A stretch of 64,000 bases of DNA from assembly GCA_021904315.1 (NCBI GenBank), contig CM038907.1, positions 22,637,223 to 22,701,222 on the forward strand, written 5' to 3'. The notes beneath the pieces are model-generated. The model saw nothing but the letters and a program-made list of their open reading frames with translations. It made no database searches and had not been told where the DNA came from. A program made the translations under genes and the position numbers. Below, in pieces: positions 1 to 12,655 of this stretch. Each line of letters starts with the position of its first letter. Position 1 is the stretch's first letter. This DNA comes from Sphagnum magellanicum (Eukaryota; Streptophyta; Sphagnopsida; Sphagnales; Sphagnaceae).

Positions 1-194
1 ATACAACCTGTTCCTCCGCAAGGGAGAAATAGAGCACATAAGTTTGAATCCAAATTCTACGGCCCCGAAGGAACACCATTACAGACGAAGAACCTGCAAC
101 TAAAGGCTGCATTCCTACTGTTCGATTTACCAGAAAGCTAGGATCCGGACCCTGCAAACCCTCAACGCCACCAAAACTTCGTCAAGAGAACCTC

Positions 195-527
195 TCACTT
201 CTTCTTATCGGCGCCTCCAGTGGCACGCATCTTGCGTAGGACGGTCGTCATCTCCTCTCTCTTTCGCTTAGCTCGCAAGTGGGTGCCCAATTTCTTCTTG
301 GCTACCTTGAGTGCCCGCTTGTCCTTACCTACCTTAAGGAGCTCCGTGATCCTCTTCTCGTAAGGGGCGAATCCGACCACTTCCCTGATGAGCTTGCGCA
401 CCATCGACGTACGCTTGCCCAGCTTACCCTTGTTAGCCGACGGCCTCTTGGCCATCTCCCGTTTCGTCACGGCATGCCCCTTGTGCAGGCCCACAGCGAT
501 CCCGCTGCCCGTTGCAGCCGCCACCAT
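195..527 (-). CDS. RPL36: 60S ribosomal protein eL36 (L36e)
   Basis: Component of the cytosolic large ribosomal subunit. A single uninterrupted reading frame of 110 codons runs from ATG at 527 to the stop at 195. The middle and C-terminal parts carry the eL36 signature: [13 protein letters not shown], then [20 protein letters not shown] (residues about 54-73), then [15 protein letters not shown], ending in a basic lysine tail. Length equals the usual plant eL36 (about 110 residues). The N-terminus ([20 protein letters not shown]) lines up with the family's GL.KGH.VT. The coding part has no intron, whereas flowering-plant homologues usually have them; a 5' leader intron ending just before the ATG (CTGCAAG|ATG) is possible but unproved. 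It is divergent from eS19, with 475 bp between start codons. Identity is secure; whether this is the main copy or a retrocopy is unknown. Confidence 0.96.
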   Translation of the reverse strand: MVAAATGSGIAVGLHKGHAVTKREMAKRPSANKGKLGKRTSMVRKLIREVVGFAPYEKRITELLKVGKDKRALKVAKKKLGTHLRAKRKREEMTTVLRKMRATGGADKKK

Positions 528-1002
528 CTTGCAGCAATAAAACTTTCGCCAAAATTCTTCTTGCCTTCCCTTCTTTGCCTACAACTGCAAGTGGCGATGC
601 CGCAGCAAGAGATCCCAAACTGCAACAACGCAATCACGAGCAACAAAGAACATGCTCTTGCGACTGCCTTGAGTTTTGACACAGCACCGGCCAACGACGA
701 CAGTCGAACGTCGTCAGCGCGGCAGTCACGGCGACTGCCGGAGACAAATCCACAAAGGAACAGCCGTCAGATCGTATTAGATCGATTTTCAACCGTACGA
801 TCAGAAGCAAGACTACACCGTCAGATCGAGTATCACCTGTTTTCAACCGTCGGATTGGGATCGGGTGAAGGATACCTGTGCGAGGTAGTGCAGATTCGAG
901 TTAGGGTTAAATCCCGGTATCTGTCTTCCCGCAAGCTCTTTCCGCGAAGAGTGTGCGAAGGGGACCGTCACGGCAGGCACGCAGGCAGGCGCTGCTGGAG
1001 CC
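528..1002. promoter_or_regulatory. shared divergent promoter/leader region of eL36 and eS19
   Basis: This 475 bp gap lies between the oppositely oriented starts of two cytosolic ribosomal protein genes, so it should hold both promoters and both 5' leaders. It contains three close copies of a CCGTCAGATCG / CCGTACGATCAG-like word around 765-850 and AGGGTTAAA-like sequence at about 905, which resembles the telo-box type motifs common in plant ribosomal protein promoters. No clear TATA box was found. The regulatory role is inferred from position. Confidence 0.5.
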
Positions 1003-2161
1003 ATGGCAGGGACCTCAAAGACCGTGAAGGATGTGCCTTCCCACGACTTCGTACGTGCCTACGCCGCCCATCTGAAGCGCTCTGGGAAGGTCAGTATCAC
1101 ATGCCCTTCTCCTGGAAGATGAGGATCTAGAAAGTTAATTTGAGAAGTTTTATGGAGATGGCGAAGTTTCTTCGAGAAACTCAACGGTTGTTACGCGGGG
1201 ACTGACATCTGGTGGAATGTCATTGTAAATGCGTATCGTGGAAGCTATGTCTGGCCGTCTTTAGGGGGTTTTCCCGCTGCGAGAACGAATGTCTGCTTCT
1301 GAGGTCATCTGCTCGGCAGTGTGTCAGTGTTTCAGTTCATTTTTCCTGTAGTGAGCACTATTTGAGATGGCATGGAGGCCACCTCATTCGTCTCTTTGGT
1401 ATATGTCTGGCTGTGGTGCAGATTGAAGTTCCAGCGTGGTCGGATCTTGTCAAAACAGCGACGTTCAAGGAGCTGGCTCCCTATGATGGGGACTGGTACT
1501 ACATCAGAGCTGGTATGCTGCCAGAATTAGCACTTTCATGCTTAATGTCAATGTTTTTGCTGATTGTTTCCAAAGTCCCATGCCTGAAAGCAGCAAGGCA
1601 TTGAATATGTTTGGGTATTTTGTTCAGTTGACTGTTTAGATTCAAGAATCAGCCTGGTGATAATAATGGTTTGCACGTGGTTGTATTTGAAGCATCTATG
1701 GCAAGGAAGATCTACCTGAGACAGGGAATTGGAGTGGGTGCTTTTCGCAAGATCTATGGTGGACGCAAGAGTAATGGTGTGAGACCATCTCATTTTGCAA
1801 AGAGCAGTGGTTCCATTGCCAGAGACTGTCTCAAGCAGTTGGAGAGGCTGGACATTGTAGAGAAGGATCCCAAGGGGTAAGTGGTTTTCTATGACTGGTG
1901 ATATAGCTCAGTGGTCCCATCCCATTTTTAGTTTCTTTGCACCATGTTTTACTTACAAGCTGCCTGTAGATGATTTCCTAGCTCCTACATGGTTGATATC
2001 ATGAGGAAATCTTAGTACTTAGGAAGATATCTTTTGTTTTCAATTCATAATGTGAAACTGACTTGGTGAGCTGGTTCTTTGATAGTGGAAGGCGCATCAC
2101 CTCCAATGGACAGCGGGATCTGGACCAGGTTGCAGGGCGTATTACTGTTGCTGCTGCTTAA
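1003..2161 (+). CDS. RPS19: 40S ribosomal protein eS19 (S19e), four exons
   Basis: Small-subunit ribosomal protein needed for 40S maturation. Exons: 1003-1089, 1422-1512, 1693-1876 and 2086-2161, all with GT-AG introns and consistent phase, giving 145 residues. The product starts [20 protein letters not shown] and continues with [75 protein letters not shown] and [20 protein letters not shown], which follows plant eS19 along its whole length (family about 143 residues). The exon 3/4 junction creates the second glycine of KGGRRIT. Introns are 332, 180 and 209 bp. The start ATG sits in a good context (GCCATGG). It is divergent from eL36, so the two ribosomal protein genes may share control elements. 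Confidence 0.95.
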
Positions 2162-2974
2162 GGTTCTTAGATATGTAATTAGGACACAGTGGCCTGTTTC
2201 TGAATACATTGCCTGAGTAGCTATTTTGGCTGTTGATGCAATACAATTGCAGTTGCACAACTGGACAAACTCTCTTTCATAGAATTATTGTTGGGGCGCT
2301 GCATGCACTAGATGTGCACCTGTTGTGTATGCTAGATGTTAATTGTTTTGAAACCCTAGAAGTAAGTTGGAAAACTCATGAGCTTTTCAAAGCTTTGGAC
2401 TGGGGGTCACAGTCTATCAGCATTTATGCAGTCATTTTCTCAAGCTCAAGTACAGTGCTGATAGTCACCATTTCTCGGTTGCATCAGAACTGTCCTGTCC
2501 TCATGTAGGACATCAGGGTTTTTCTGGCAGATATTGAAATTCAATTCACTTTGGCAGTGCATGTCTTTGGATGCATTCTGTTACAGCTTGAATGAGGATG
2601 CTTTTAATTTTGTTAATTATCTATGTCTCTGAGTGCTAGCCAGCATTATGGCTGATCTTCCTGTTGCTTATGGAAGTGTGACAAGAACTCAGGAAGCAGA
2701 TGTGTGTATAATGGTTTGTCCAAACAAAACTTCCAACTAAAGGCAGGACCCATTTGTGTAAGAGTATCACAAGATCCCCATTCCTGAAGAGTTTTGATGC
2801 CAGCGACACCACATTGAAACCAGAAATATCCCCCACTTCTCACTTAAGAGTTGTCAGAAGTGGGGGTTGTTATCAAAAAAAATGTGAAGGTAAACTGCTT
2901 CATTGTCTATTGTGAGGATTTAACTCATTTGATTGTATCAAGGTTTGCTGTGGCATACAGAAGATGGTTGTAAT
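2162..2974. other. 3' flank of eS19, no gene recognised
   Basis: Holds the eS19 3' UTR and spacer. A short hairpin with arms of about 8 bp (CCCCCACTTCT ... AGAAGTGGGGG) lies at about 2829-2867. Short open frames here do not resemble known proteins. Confidence 0.5.
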
Positions 2975-3560
2975 ACCATGTTGATGATGCAGTTGAAGTT
3001 GTAGCTCGTGACTTTGAGTTTGTTCATGAACAGAGTCAGAAAATTTTGCAGTTTTCACCTGCTCTTTGGAAATATGGAGGAGAGCTCAAGCTAGAAGTTG
3101 ATAGCCTTCAACAAAAAATAACACTGAAACTGTTGCACAAGCAGTTCTTAATCTTTCTTGGAGAGTAGTTCTTCAAAGGTCAATCCAGAAGCTCAAAGAA
3201 AGCTCCCTGCATTCTACAAAAATCCTGTTAAATGAAGTTGCAGTTGAAGGTTTGGGTCATGATGGCAAGGCAGCTTACCAATGACCTCACCATGCTCACA
3301 AGCCCAAATTGTCCTATTCCACAAGGAATGCCACATTTTGCTCACCTATTGCTGTTCATGTATGAGAAGAGGTGAGTGGAGGACAGATAATCAATCAGCA
3401 GCAAGGTTTATGAAGTCATGCCTTCATGGACGAAATCGATATCCAGGAGGAGGCAATGCAATGTATTGTTAGTCTCCTCATAAAAATGGAGCCATGGAAA
3501 ACAAGTCAGGTGACCACCAATGCTATGGTGAAGGTTCGAAAGGAGATCTTAGTGTTATGC
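2975..3560 (+). pseudogene. broken gene-like segment, family not recognised
   Basis: The plus strand has protein-like stretches that change frame without splice signals. One frame reads VEVVARDFEFVHEQSQKILQ and PALWKYGGELKLEVDSLQQK. Just after an A-run at about 3113 another frame continues TETVAQAVLNLSWRVVLQRS, then LKESSLHSTKILLNEVAVEG. Later bits (about 3280-3360 and 3425-3545) again look coding, in other frames. Base composition and codon choice match the neighbouring genes rather than the AT-rich desert. The best reading is a decayed gene or intron-poor retrocopy. I do not recognise the family; the helical, Glu/Gln/Lys-rich composition suggests a coiled coil. A poorly modelled live gene is less likely because of the in-frame stops. 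Confidence 0.35.
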
Positions 3561-6500
3561 TGACTTGAGATGATGTTATCTAAACATCGGTACTGTAGTG
3601 TGATGATCTATGTGCGCAGTTGTGGCTGTAGGTAAGATGATGTACACTGATCATCAACTTGGCAGCACTACTACGGATGGTTTAACATTCAGTCATGTCA
3701 CTCTTCTCCTGTCCTTAATCTAAAGAGACAGCATTCCTCGAAATGGTATGGCAAGACTTGGGTTTGCAGAATATTGTGAACTGGAAAGCAAGCTGACAAT
3801 GTATAAGAGGGCCTGGTGTATCATGCATTTTGTCCACTTACCCCACCCTTTTCTGCACTAGTTTGAACATGGTGTGGCTGGCAACGAAACTCTTGTCAGG
3901 AGTGGGGATCTCACAACAGCTCTTACACAAAGGGTTCTTGCCTTCTTCTGTTGTGAGTAAACCCTGCTTGCAGTTCTAACCAGGCCAGTTGAGATACATC
4001 CACTTTCCAAAGCACTAGTTTTATTGTAGACTGGTATTTTTCTTCTCTTGATGATTCCATGTTATGGTTATTTTGTTTTTAAGTTCATCTAAGATTTTTT
4101 TCGTTGGTTGTGGTGGTCAAGTGATTTTCTTAAGTTTCTAATGTCATTTTGGTGTTATCTTGTACTATTTTGTTTTGATAATGAATTTGTCAATATTAGA
4201 CTATTTATTGTGCCTTTCCATTTGAGAAATTTTGTAAAATTTAACTATCTTCAAAACACAATGTACTTATTTCAACATCAAGAATCCGATTTTTGACTAA
4301 ATCATAAACATTAATTTAAATTCTTGTCATTCAAACATGGTTTTCTTGTTTTTATAAACATACAAAGATATTCAGGATTTATTGAGATTAATTGTTTTTT
4401 GGTCATTGGCACACATGGTAATAATAATAAACATACAATTTAATACAAGTACTTGGCATGATAATCATCTAATATTATGTAATTGATGTAATTGTTTCAC
4501 CAAAGTAAGAAAATTATCAACGACCAAGGACCTTTTCTTTATACTTCATTCATGCACTTCTAACTTGTCAAGATTCAAGTTAAGATTCCTTGATTTGGAT
4601 GTATAGTATTGTTTTGAAACGTACATCTGAAATTATTCATTTCACAAACATTCCTCATCACCTCCATTACACAAAGAAAGAAAGGCATTTGACGTAATTG
4701 TTTTTGGGTGTCTTCATAAATTACACACAAACTCATTCCTTGAGCAAAACTCTTATGTAAAATATTCAAACGCATGTAAAAATACCTTCTCCATGAAACA
4801 CTGCATTCACCTTGATTTAGAAGGTTCAAGATGAGTTTCCTCACCTTAGGCACAACTTCTCTCCCTCAACCTATTGCTATGGATACGCTCATGGAATCAA
4901 GATGGCAAGCCCATTCTTTGAAGGTTGCGCATTTGCTAGTCTCTAGTTCAAGGAGTTGGTAACAATTTCAAAATCCACATAACCATTCATTTTTAAATGA
5001 ATTTTCCTTAATGTTTCTACATTGCAATTTATATTTTTTTTTCTTATTTAGGGGTGTGAAAAAAATGTCATCTTCATTCTTCTCTCCATCCCATGCCAAC
5101 CTCTCATCAACAACCTTAACCTTATCTATTAACACTATTATGTACATGGCAAAATGTTCTAAATTTTAACGCTCCAAACTCCAAACAACCCATTCTATCA
5201 TCTATCCAAGGTTGTCACAATGTTTGGGCATTTATTAAGACAGACACATTTATTTGGACACCAATGTTGTCCAATGTCATGTCAAAATAGGGTCGACTTA
5301 TGTTAAAGCCTAGGTCAAGTTACTTGAAAACGTCACCAAAGTCTTTTGATGATCAATTTTTTTTCAAGCAATGATTGAATTCTTCATCAAATGACAATTT
5401 AAAAAAATCTAGGTAGCAACCAAAAAAATTCGGTCATTGGATCAATGGTGAAAATTGAGTCATCATTGACGAGATGAATGAATATTTTCGGGTGATGACC
5501 AATTTTTTTCCAAATAACAATCAAAAAAATTTAATCACCTATTTTGATGATCAAAATTTTTTGATGGCTTGGTTTGGTGACTAAAAAATTTGGCAACCAA
5601 AAAAATTTCAATTGTTGAAATCAATTCAACTAAAAAAAATTCATTGAAAAAAATGGTTAATGTATGATCTAATAAATGAAATTGACATGTCTAAACAAAT
5701 GTCAATAAAATAATTGATGCAAAATGGACATGTTACATCATTTTTGACAACCCTCCATTTGCCAAACCTACATTACAAAAAGATGGACAAAATGAACTAC
5801 ATTTGAGAACTTGATTAAGTATTTTGCACTTTAGAAGCGACAAACAATATCACCTTTTCTTTTCTTTTTTCTCTAGTGAGCATAAGCATCTTCCCATTGC
5901 TTTATCAACCACAAGTCAAACCACCAAGCACAACTAGAAAGTGTTCTTGAGCAAAAGAAACTTTAATCATGATTAAAGAAGGCATGCACCTTTGCAAGAA
6001 TGTGCCAAGCCGTGGTGTACCTATGAGTTGGATATAAAGTGTTAAAAGCTAAGATTCACATAAGAAGGAGAATCCTTAACACATCTATTACATGTGGTTG
6101 TAAAATAATAATTTGTTATTTTGGCTATATAGCCAAAGCTATATTTAAATTAGTCAACATTTAAATTAGTGTGGTGTTTTGATTCAAAAATGATCTAACC
6201 TTAGTACACAATAAAAACACACCTAAACAACACCACCAAGGACAATGAAAAGTGGAGAACAACAAAAAATAAAATGAAAATGTCAATGAGGAACAACAAA
6301 GTAACAACAAACAATAACAAAGGTGTTAAAAAAACACATTAGAAACACTAAATGTGCTAAATTGGACATGAGAATTTTCTTTTCCAAGAAATAGGGGACA
6401 CCAAGATGTTGAAGGTTGAAAATGTTAGATTGAATGTCAAAGGACACCAAAAAATACATAATGAATGTTGTAGGCACTAGAGTAAAAAATTATATATATA

Positions 6501-9500
6501 TATATATATATATATTCAAACCAAGGGTTGTTGGGAAGAATGAGAGGAAAAGCATCGAAGGACATTTGAAAAACCTAAAAAATTGTTTTTGAAGCAACAA
6601 GGAACAGCCCCAAAAAAACCATCATGTGTGCTAAAAATATGAATGTTTTAGTAGATGAAAATTAAATCTCATATTCTAAAATAAATACAAGTGAAAATGA
6701 TTTCATGGACAATTTATATGATCATGGATTGCCAATGTTTGGTAACTAATTATTTTTTAAATAATTTATTTAAGTAACTTTTAAATGATTCATATTTTGA
6801 CCTTATGTCAATCGATGACTCTTAGTAATGCGAAGCCCAAGTTAGTTTTGCATATGTGAGTGAATTTTTTGAATTATTATGTTGCCAATCAATCCTATAC
6901 ATTGTACATGTAAATTAATGAATATAGTAATATGTTGATGCCAATTCCAAGGAGAATAGCTGCTATCTGATGGGTCCATGCCAAAGCTTTTTCTTGTGTA
7001 CAAAGTTTTCCACTATTGCAGAATTTTTTGAATTTTTGGTCACAAATTCAATCAAAATTTGAAAATAAGAAAATAAATAATTTTCAATTTAAAAAATCAG
7101 CAGATTACTACTATACATAGTTAAAAGTAGGTAGGAAAAAATATAAAAGGATATTACCCCAAAAAAATAAAATCATATTTTTAGTATCCGATTTTGGCTA
7201 TATTGGCCAATGGATGGTCACCACCTTGCCTACATCACAAAATTGAAAAAGAGAAGTTCATGCCTGCTTTATTTTTTTACTTTTTCCATCCTATTTTTGG
7301 CCATGGTGGTTATACCTCATTTCCCTTTTTTTTTACTACCTACTGACTAACAACCCACAAGCAGGTAGGTAGTGAAAAACAGCCCTTACCTATGTATAAA
7401 CCATCTAGTTACCAAGTAATTGCCTATTTTCCTACCTATCTACCTATATATGAGACCAAGGTGAAACCAAATATTAACTCCACAATTGAGGTTCATCCAC
7501 AATTGAGTAATAACAAACATCCAATGGATGGTGTGCTGGTGGTGGGTGCTAGTTCTTCTTCACTATGCCCATCACTTGCAACTTGCAAGCAGATTGGAGA
7601 TCTAAACCCCTTTTGGATCAACCAATAATACATCACTAGTGTTGCGGAGTCAAAAGGATTTCATGGAAGTTTTGATTCTTACCATATATATATAAATTGA
7701 CTTAATGTGTGCATTTATCAGATCAAGCCAATATCCCAAATGCTTGGGACCCATGACATAATTGTATGGTAGGTGTTGTAATTTGTGAGTTGAATTTATA
7801 AGTGTTATGAGTTATGACCAACCCTTGTTAGATAGATGTCACTCACTAGAATCAACCAAATATTCAATCATCTAGTGGACCTAATGACCATAGACGAAGG
7901 TCAACTAGGGTTAGTTGGGTAACTTGATCACCCAACTTAATGCAATTATAATGTGAGGTCTAATTAGGACTTTGCTATTGTATGGTTTTGTTTATTGTGT
8001 TTAAAGTCATGTTTTTTTTAAGCTTTCTTTTGAGCTTTTTTCCATTCCTCTTTGGCACCTACGATAGAGTTTGGACCACTTTTAGAAGGAGCCTGCAAGA
8101 TTATGTAAAGGAAGCTGTAAACCATAGAGAGGCGAGTCCCCAAATGGTCAAATGTTTGTTGGGAAGATCTTCCCATAGGGAAGAGACTATGCATTAGTGT
8201 AAAATTTGGGCATAAAATTTTGACTGGAGCTTGATCTGATATGTGAGTGCCATTGCATCTAGAATGTTATGTATGCATTCGATGGACAAGAATGTTGCAT
8301 AATGATGCATGCATCTAGATGAGAAGCTTTAGGTTTAGGGTTGAAACCCTAAAAGCTTAAACATTAGGCAAACCCAATATGAGGTGCTTTGCAATGTAAT
8401 TTCACATTATCATGAAATTTAAGTGTTAACTGAATTTTTTAGTTTAAGTGAGAGTCACTATAGAATGCACTGCTTGTTTTTCCAGCAGATAAAAATGTCT
8501 CTTCTTTTCTCATATTTTCACGTTGTACTTAGGATGGCTCCAAACAAAAAAAATTGTGTGAAATCTCACCAAAATGTGAAAAATAAAAAGGGAATAGTCT
8601 ATCACAATATCCCCCCCCCTCACCCCCCAAATTTTTTTGGTGGAGCCAAATTGGGGATCATCCACAAGAGGGTTTAGCCAAATTTGGCTACAGACCATAT
8701 ATGAAGCCAATTTTTTTTAAAGAAGCCTTTTACATTTCAATTACATGCTGGAGCCTATTGTTGAAATCTGGCAAGTCATTTTTTTTCTCCCAAAACCAGG
8801 CGAATTAGGGCCATTTTTCCAGAAAAATGATGATCTTAAGAAAGTAAAATTTAAATAATTCAATGATTCATTGATAGAAGAATAATAATTTTAAAATTTT
8901 AGTATGTGACATAATGTTATTAATTTGGTATTGATGAATGATGATGTTTTGTAGAAATGGATAAATGAGGTTGATAATTTATCTATTTTTTTCAAATATT
9001 TAAAGGGGGTTGTGAGTGAAGTTTTGAGCTCATTTTTCAATTTATGAGTTTGTGTTATTAGTATGAACCCACTACAACAGGCCACTCTAGTAAGAGATGT
9101 AAAATTGAAAGAAACGGAAGCATACAACAAATCATACAACATTGTTTGGATTCTAAGCACAAGATTGCATTGCAAAACTGTCAAGACCAAATTCGATGGA
9201 AAGATGACAAAATGTTTTGGGAATGGATCCATGTCAAAGTTGGCCTTATCAGCTGTGGATATGTTCAAAACATGGGCACATGAGTTGTGATGTGCACACT
9301 ATATAACGAGCATTATTACTACGTCTGAAGTTCAATTGGAAGAACATTTAGTGGCCTTGGTTTTTTCATCTAGGTTCCTTTCTCATCTAAATGCAGATTT
9401 TGTGAGCTTGAATGCCATTGTTGTTTCCATTGTAGTCTAACTCACATATGCAACAACATTGGTTGGTCAATTGCAAGCCCGTCACCTCCATTATTTGTTT

Positions 9501-10200
9501 TCTTCTTTTTTTTGGGTTTCTTTAGTTTACTAATTCCATCACTTATAGAGGAGGAGGCGACACCAAAAATTGTGTTTTCAATGTTGCCAAAGAAAATACA
9601 TTTGCCCACAAGGCACAATTGGTTTTTATTTGGGTTTACCGACTATACCAAATATAGGGAGGCATATCGCATAGGCCATTTGACATATCAAAACATATTG
9701 ATCTCTAAATTTTATATGTGTATATTTTTTGGCACAAATTATTTCTGAAGAACTTGATCTCTAAATTTTGAGAGCAAATGAGAATAGAAGGATCCTTTTT
9801 TCTTTTTTTTTTGGCTTTCATATTTGTTTTATAGCCAAACTTTGCAAATTTTCATTCTGGATGATCAACAATATGGCTAGATCACAAAAAAAAGAAAAAA
9901 AAACACTAGCTATCACCTTAGTTTTTAGAGAATGCCCTCACACAAGGGCTTTACCATATACACTAAACATGGATAACATGTTTTTCTTTCACCTGAGAAA
10001 CTGCAAAAGATAAAAAGCTCGAGGATTCAAAGGGGATTGATTTATTAACCCACAAGAATCTTCTTCTCAGAGATGGTTTGTGCAGCTGGTTGGTTGATGG
10101 GGTTTCAGTATTAGAAGGAAGATTTGGTGTTTGAGGTGTGTAATATGATGATGGTATGTAAATTGTTTTGTTTTGTTCTTTTGTGGAAACAACTACTTGG
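3561..10200. other. AT-rich gene desert 1
   Basis: No gene is supported here. From about 4,050 the sequence becomes strongly AT-rich with no long frames. About 5,330-5,640 is dense in the words TTTTTTGGTGAC, GCAACCAAAAAAATT and TGATGATCAA on both strands, which looks like a worn subterminal repeat of a DNA transposon. About 7,325-7,450 carries ACCTACCT/GGTAGGTAG words like those in the later AGGT arrays. 8,610-8,640 has C- and T-runs. The fragment at 4575-4853 (minus strand, 92 codons) is not recognisable. Confidence 0.6.
6490..6516. repeat. (TA)n microsatellite
   Basis: About 13 uninterrupted TA units inside the AT-rich desert. Confidence 0.95.
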
Positions 10201-11070
10201 GTGGTCATGTCATCATGACTGACACACTACTACTTATGGTGGGACTCCATTTTCGTTGCATCAACAGAGTTGGGGCATATGAAGTTGCAACTGCTGTCAA
10301 TACCACGTTCTAAAAATCCAAGTTCAGAGTTGGAAAACAAGCAAAAGCAATGGAACCGCCACCCCCCCCAATTCAACCAACTTTATCATTGGGATTCCTC
10401 CTCTTTTGATTTTGATGATACGTTCGTTTTATGGGCAGAGGGTGTCAGTGAAGAGCGCAGAGGAGGGTGTCAGTGGCTCTTCAGAAAGCCCAGGCCGCCA
10501 CTAATCTTACATCAGGGAGTTGTGGCAGGAGGAGAGAGAGAGAGGCCTCTTCTAAGCTTTTGGTGTCCTTCCAGGTTTTTCTTTTATCTCCTTGCAGGAC
10601 TTGCTTCGTGCTACTGGTGATGGCAGGACTTGCTTCCTGCTACTACTGGTGATGGGTTTTTTAGATCCTTGGTTTTGTGTTTTCTGCTCTTAAGGCTCCT
10701 CATTGTGGGTTCTGCACTTTGGGATGTGATCTTTTGTTAGGACTTCAACAATCCTTTCCTTTTTCTTCTTTTGTTGGCTTGCTGATGTTTTTCATTCAAT
10801 TCATTAATTATTCAGACTTCATACTACAAAGTTGCCCAGTCTGACCTAACACCCCCACAAATTACTGCCACATGGCCCCCCTCCTTCCCCCCCCCCCCCC
10901 CCAAAAAAAACCAAAACCAAAACCGAAAGCACCTTTCTTGGTTCTTAATAGCCCCACTTTCTTAGCTCCTTTTGATGAAGAAGTCCTTTCCACTCCCAAA
11001 AAAGGCTCCTCCTTGTGCTCTTCATAACCTCCCTTTTTATCGCTTCAAAGCAATTACCTCCTTCATTTCC
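10201..11070. other. spacer upstream of tandem repeat
   Basis: Composition returns to that of the gene islands, but no conserved protein is visible. Contains a 16-base C run (10887-10902) followed directly by A8, and a duplicated phrase GGACTTGCTTC(G/C)TGCTACT at about 10598 and 10626. Confidence 0.5.
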
Positions 11071-12090
11071 AAGCTTGTGATGAGAGAGAGCTTCATCAAC
11101 TAGTGCAAACAAACATTCTGAAGGTAAAGTTAGTGTTAAATGCCTACATTTTGCAAGAGCTTTTTTTGCTGCTTCACACATTTTGTAAGCTGCTTCTGCG
11201 GGTCTTTCTTCTTTTGTTGTTGTTTTGACAAAGGAAGTCTTCTTCTACTACACCTGAAGAAGAAGGAGAAGAAGAATGCACAAGTGTTGTAGACTGTAGT
11301 AAAATAGCTAGCTATCTATCATTTGTTGCCTCACATTTGCAAGTTTTCTCGGAGACGGTTTCGCTCATTTACACATTTTGCAAGCTTTTTTTTTTTTGTT
11401 TGTGACCAAGCTTGTTATGAGAGAGAGAGCTTCATCAATTAGTGCAAAAACATCTGAAGGTAAAGTAGTGTTAGGTTTCCCCATTGTTTTGCCTAATTCT
11501 TGCAAGAGCCTTTCCTTCTTCATATATTTTGTAAGCTTCTTCTGTGGGTCTTCTTTTTGTTGTTGTTTTGAAAAAAAAAGAGTCGTCTTCTATTACACTT
11601 GAAGAAGAAGAAGAAGAAGAAGTAGATTGCACAAGTGTTGCAGACAGTAATTAAGGTAGCTATCATTTGTTGCTTCACATCTGCAAGTTTTTTTCTGGGG
11701 ACTTCTTTTGCTCATTTACACATTTGCAAGCTTTCTTTTGTTTGTGAGCAAGCATGTCATCAGAGCATCTTAAGGTAAGTAGTGTTAGGTGCCCCCATTG
11801 TTTTGCTTAATTTTTGCAAGAGTCTTTGCTTCTTCACAAATTTTGCAAGCTGCTTCTGTGGGTCTTCTTTTTGTTGCTTTGAAAAAAGAAGTCTTCTTCT
11901 ACTACACCTGAAGAAGAAGAAGAAGAAGAGGAAGAAGAAGATTGCACAAGTGTTGCAGACAGTAGTAAAGTAGCCATCTATTATCGATCATTTGTTGCTT
12001 GACATTTGCAAGTTTTTCTCTGGGGAGTTGCTTTTGCTCATTTACACATTTGCAAGCTTTTTGCTTGTTTGTTTACAAGTCCTACGTTTG
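11071..12090 (+). repeat. three tandem copies of a ~340 bp repeat
   Basis: Copies start at AAGCTTGTGATGAGAGAG (11071), AAGCTTGTTATGAGAGAG (11408) and AAGCATGTCATCAGAGCA (11750), giving periods of 337 and 342 bp. Each unit has the same order: the GAGAGAGC/CATC block, a GTGTTAGG...CCCCATT block, TTGCAAGAGC, a GGGTCTTCTTTTTGTTG block, a GAAGAAGAAG purine tract, GCACAAGTGTTGCAGAC, then CTCATTTACACATTTTGCAAGC. Divergence is moderate, so the array is not recent. It lies about 570 bp upstream of the GT31 start codon and could be part of its promoter or leader. Confidence 0.85.
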
Positions 12091-12655
12091 TTTTCTGTGT
12101 GTCGTGTTGCTTTTGTATGGAAATCCTGAATAACAATGGAGCTGATCAGTTGCAGTTTGCTTCCTTCTCTAGGGTTGTGGGAAGAGCTGGAGAAAAGGAG
12201 ACGATCGGAAAAGCCTTGAAGAAGGGGAATGACTCAGAAGTAGAGGAGGAGGAAGAGGAGGGCAAAGGGATCTAAGACTAGAGGGAAGGAGGAGTTTCGT
12301 GATCAGCAGCCAGCCGTCAGTTCTTTATTGTGCTACAACACTGAGACGGAAGAGCTTTCACCGCGAAAATCTGGCCGGGAGGTTGTGAGTGGTAAGTTGG
12401 AGTTATTGGTCCTGTGTTCGCGAAAAGGGCAGATCTTTCATGCAGCTGTGTGCACATGCTGCGGCGTGGAAAACTGGGGCGGGAGGTGGAGCAGGTCCCG
12501 TGAGGAGCAGATCCAGTGCAGGAGAGAGAAGGGGGGATTTTGGACCTTTTGCCAGGATAGGCGAAAAGGCTTGCTGTTGTAGGACATAGAAAAGCGTTGG
12601 CAGAAAGGTTTCCGAAGGAGGGGAGGGGGCGGAATAGGCAGCTGGGCCAGCAGAA

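Noticed and set aside
279-1130. 283-codon plus-strand frame over eL36 and the eS19 start
   Set aside because: It is antisense to eL36 and overlaps eS19 exon 1 in another frame; composition is a shadow of real genes.
4575-4853. 92-codon minus-strand frame in the desert
   Set aside because: No recognisable domain and AT-rich; kept only as part of the spacer note.
7325-7630. A fourth AGGT-type CACTA element
   Set aside because: ACCT/AGGT words are present, but no convincing pair of ends or tRNA-like segment could be placed.
11071-12090. CRISPR-like array
   Set aside because: The repeat unit is ~340 bp with no short repeat/spacer alternation, and the sequence is eukaryotic.
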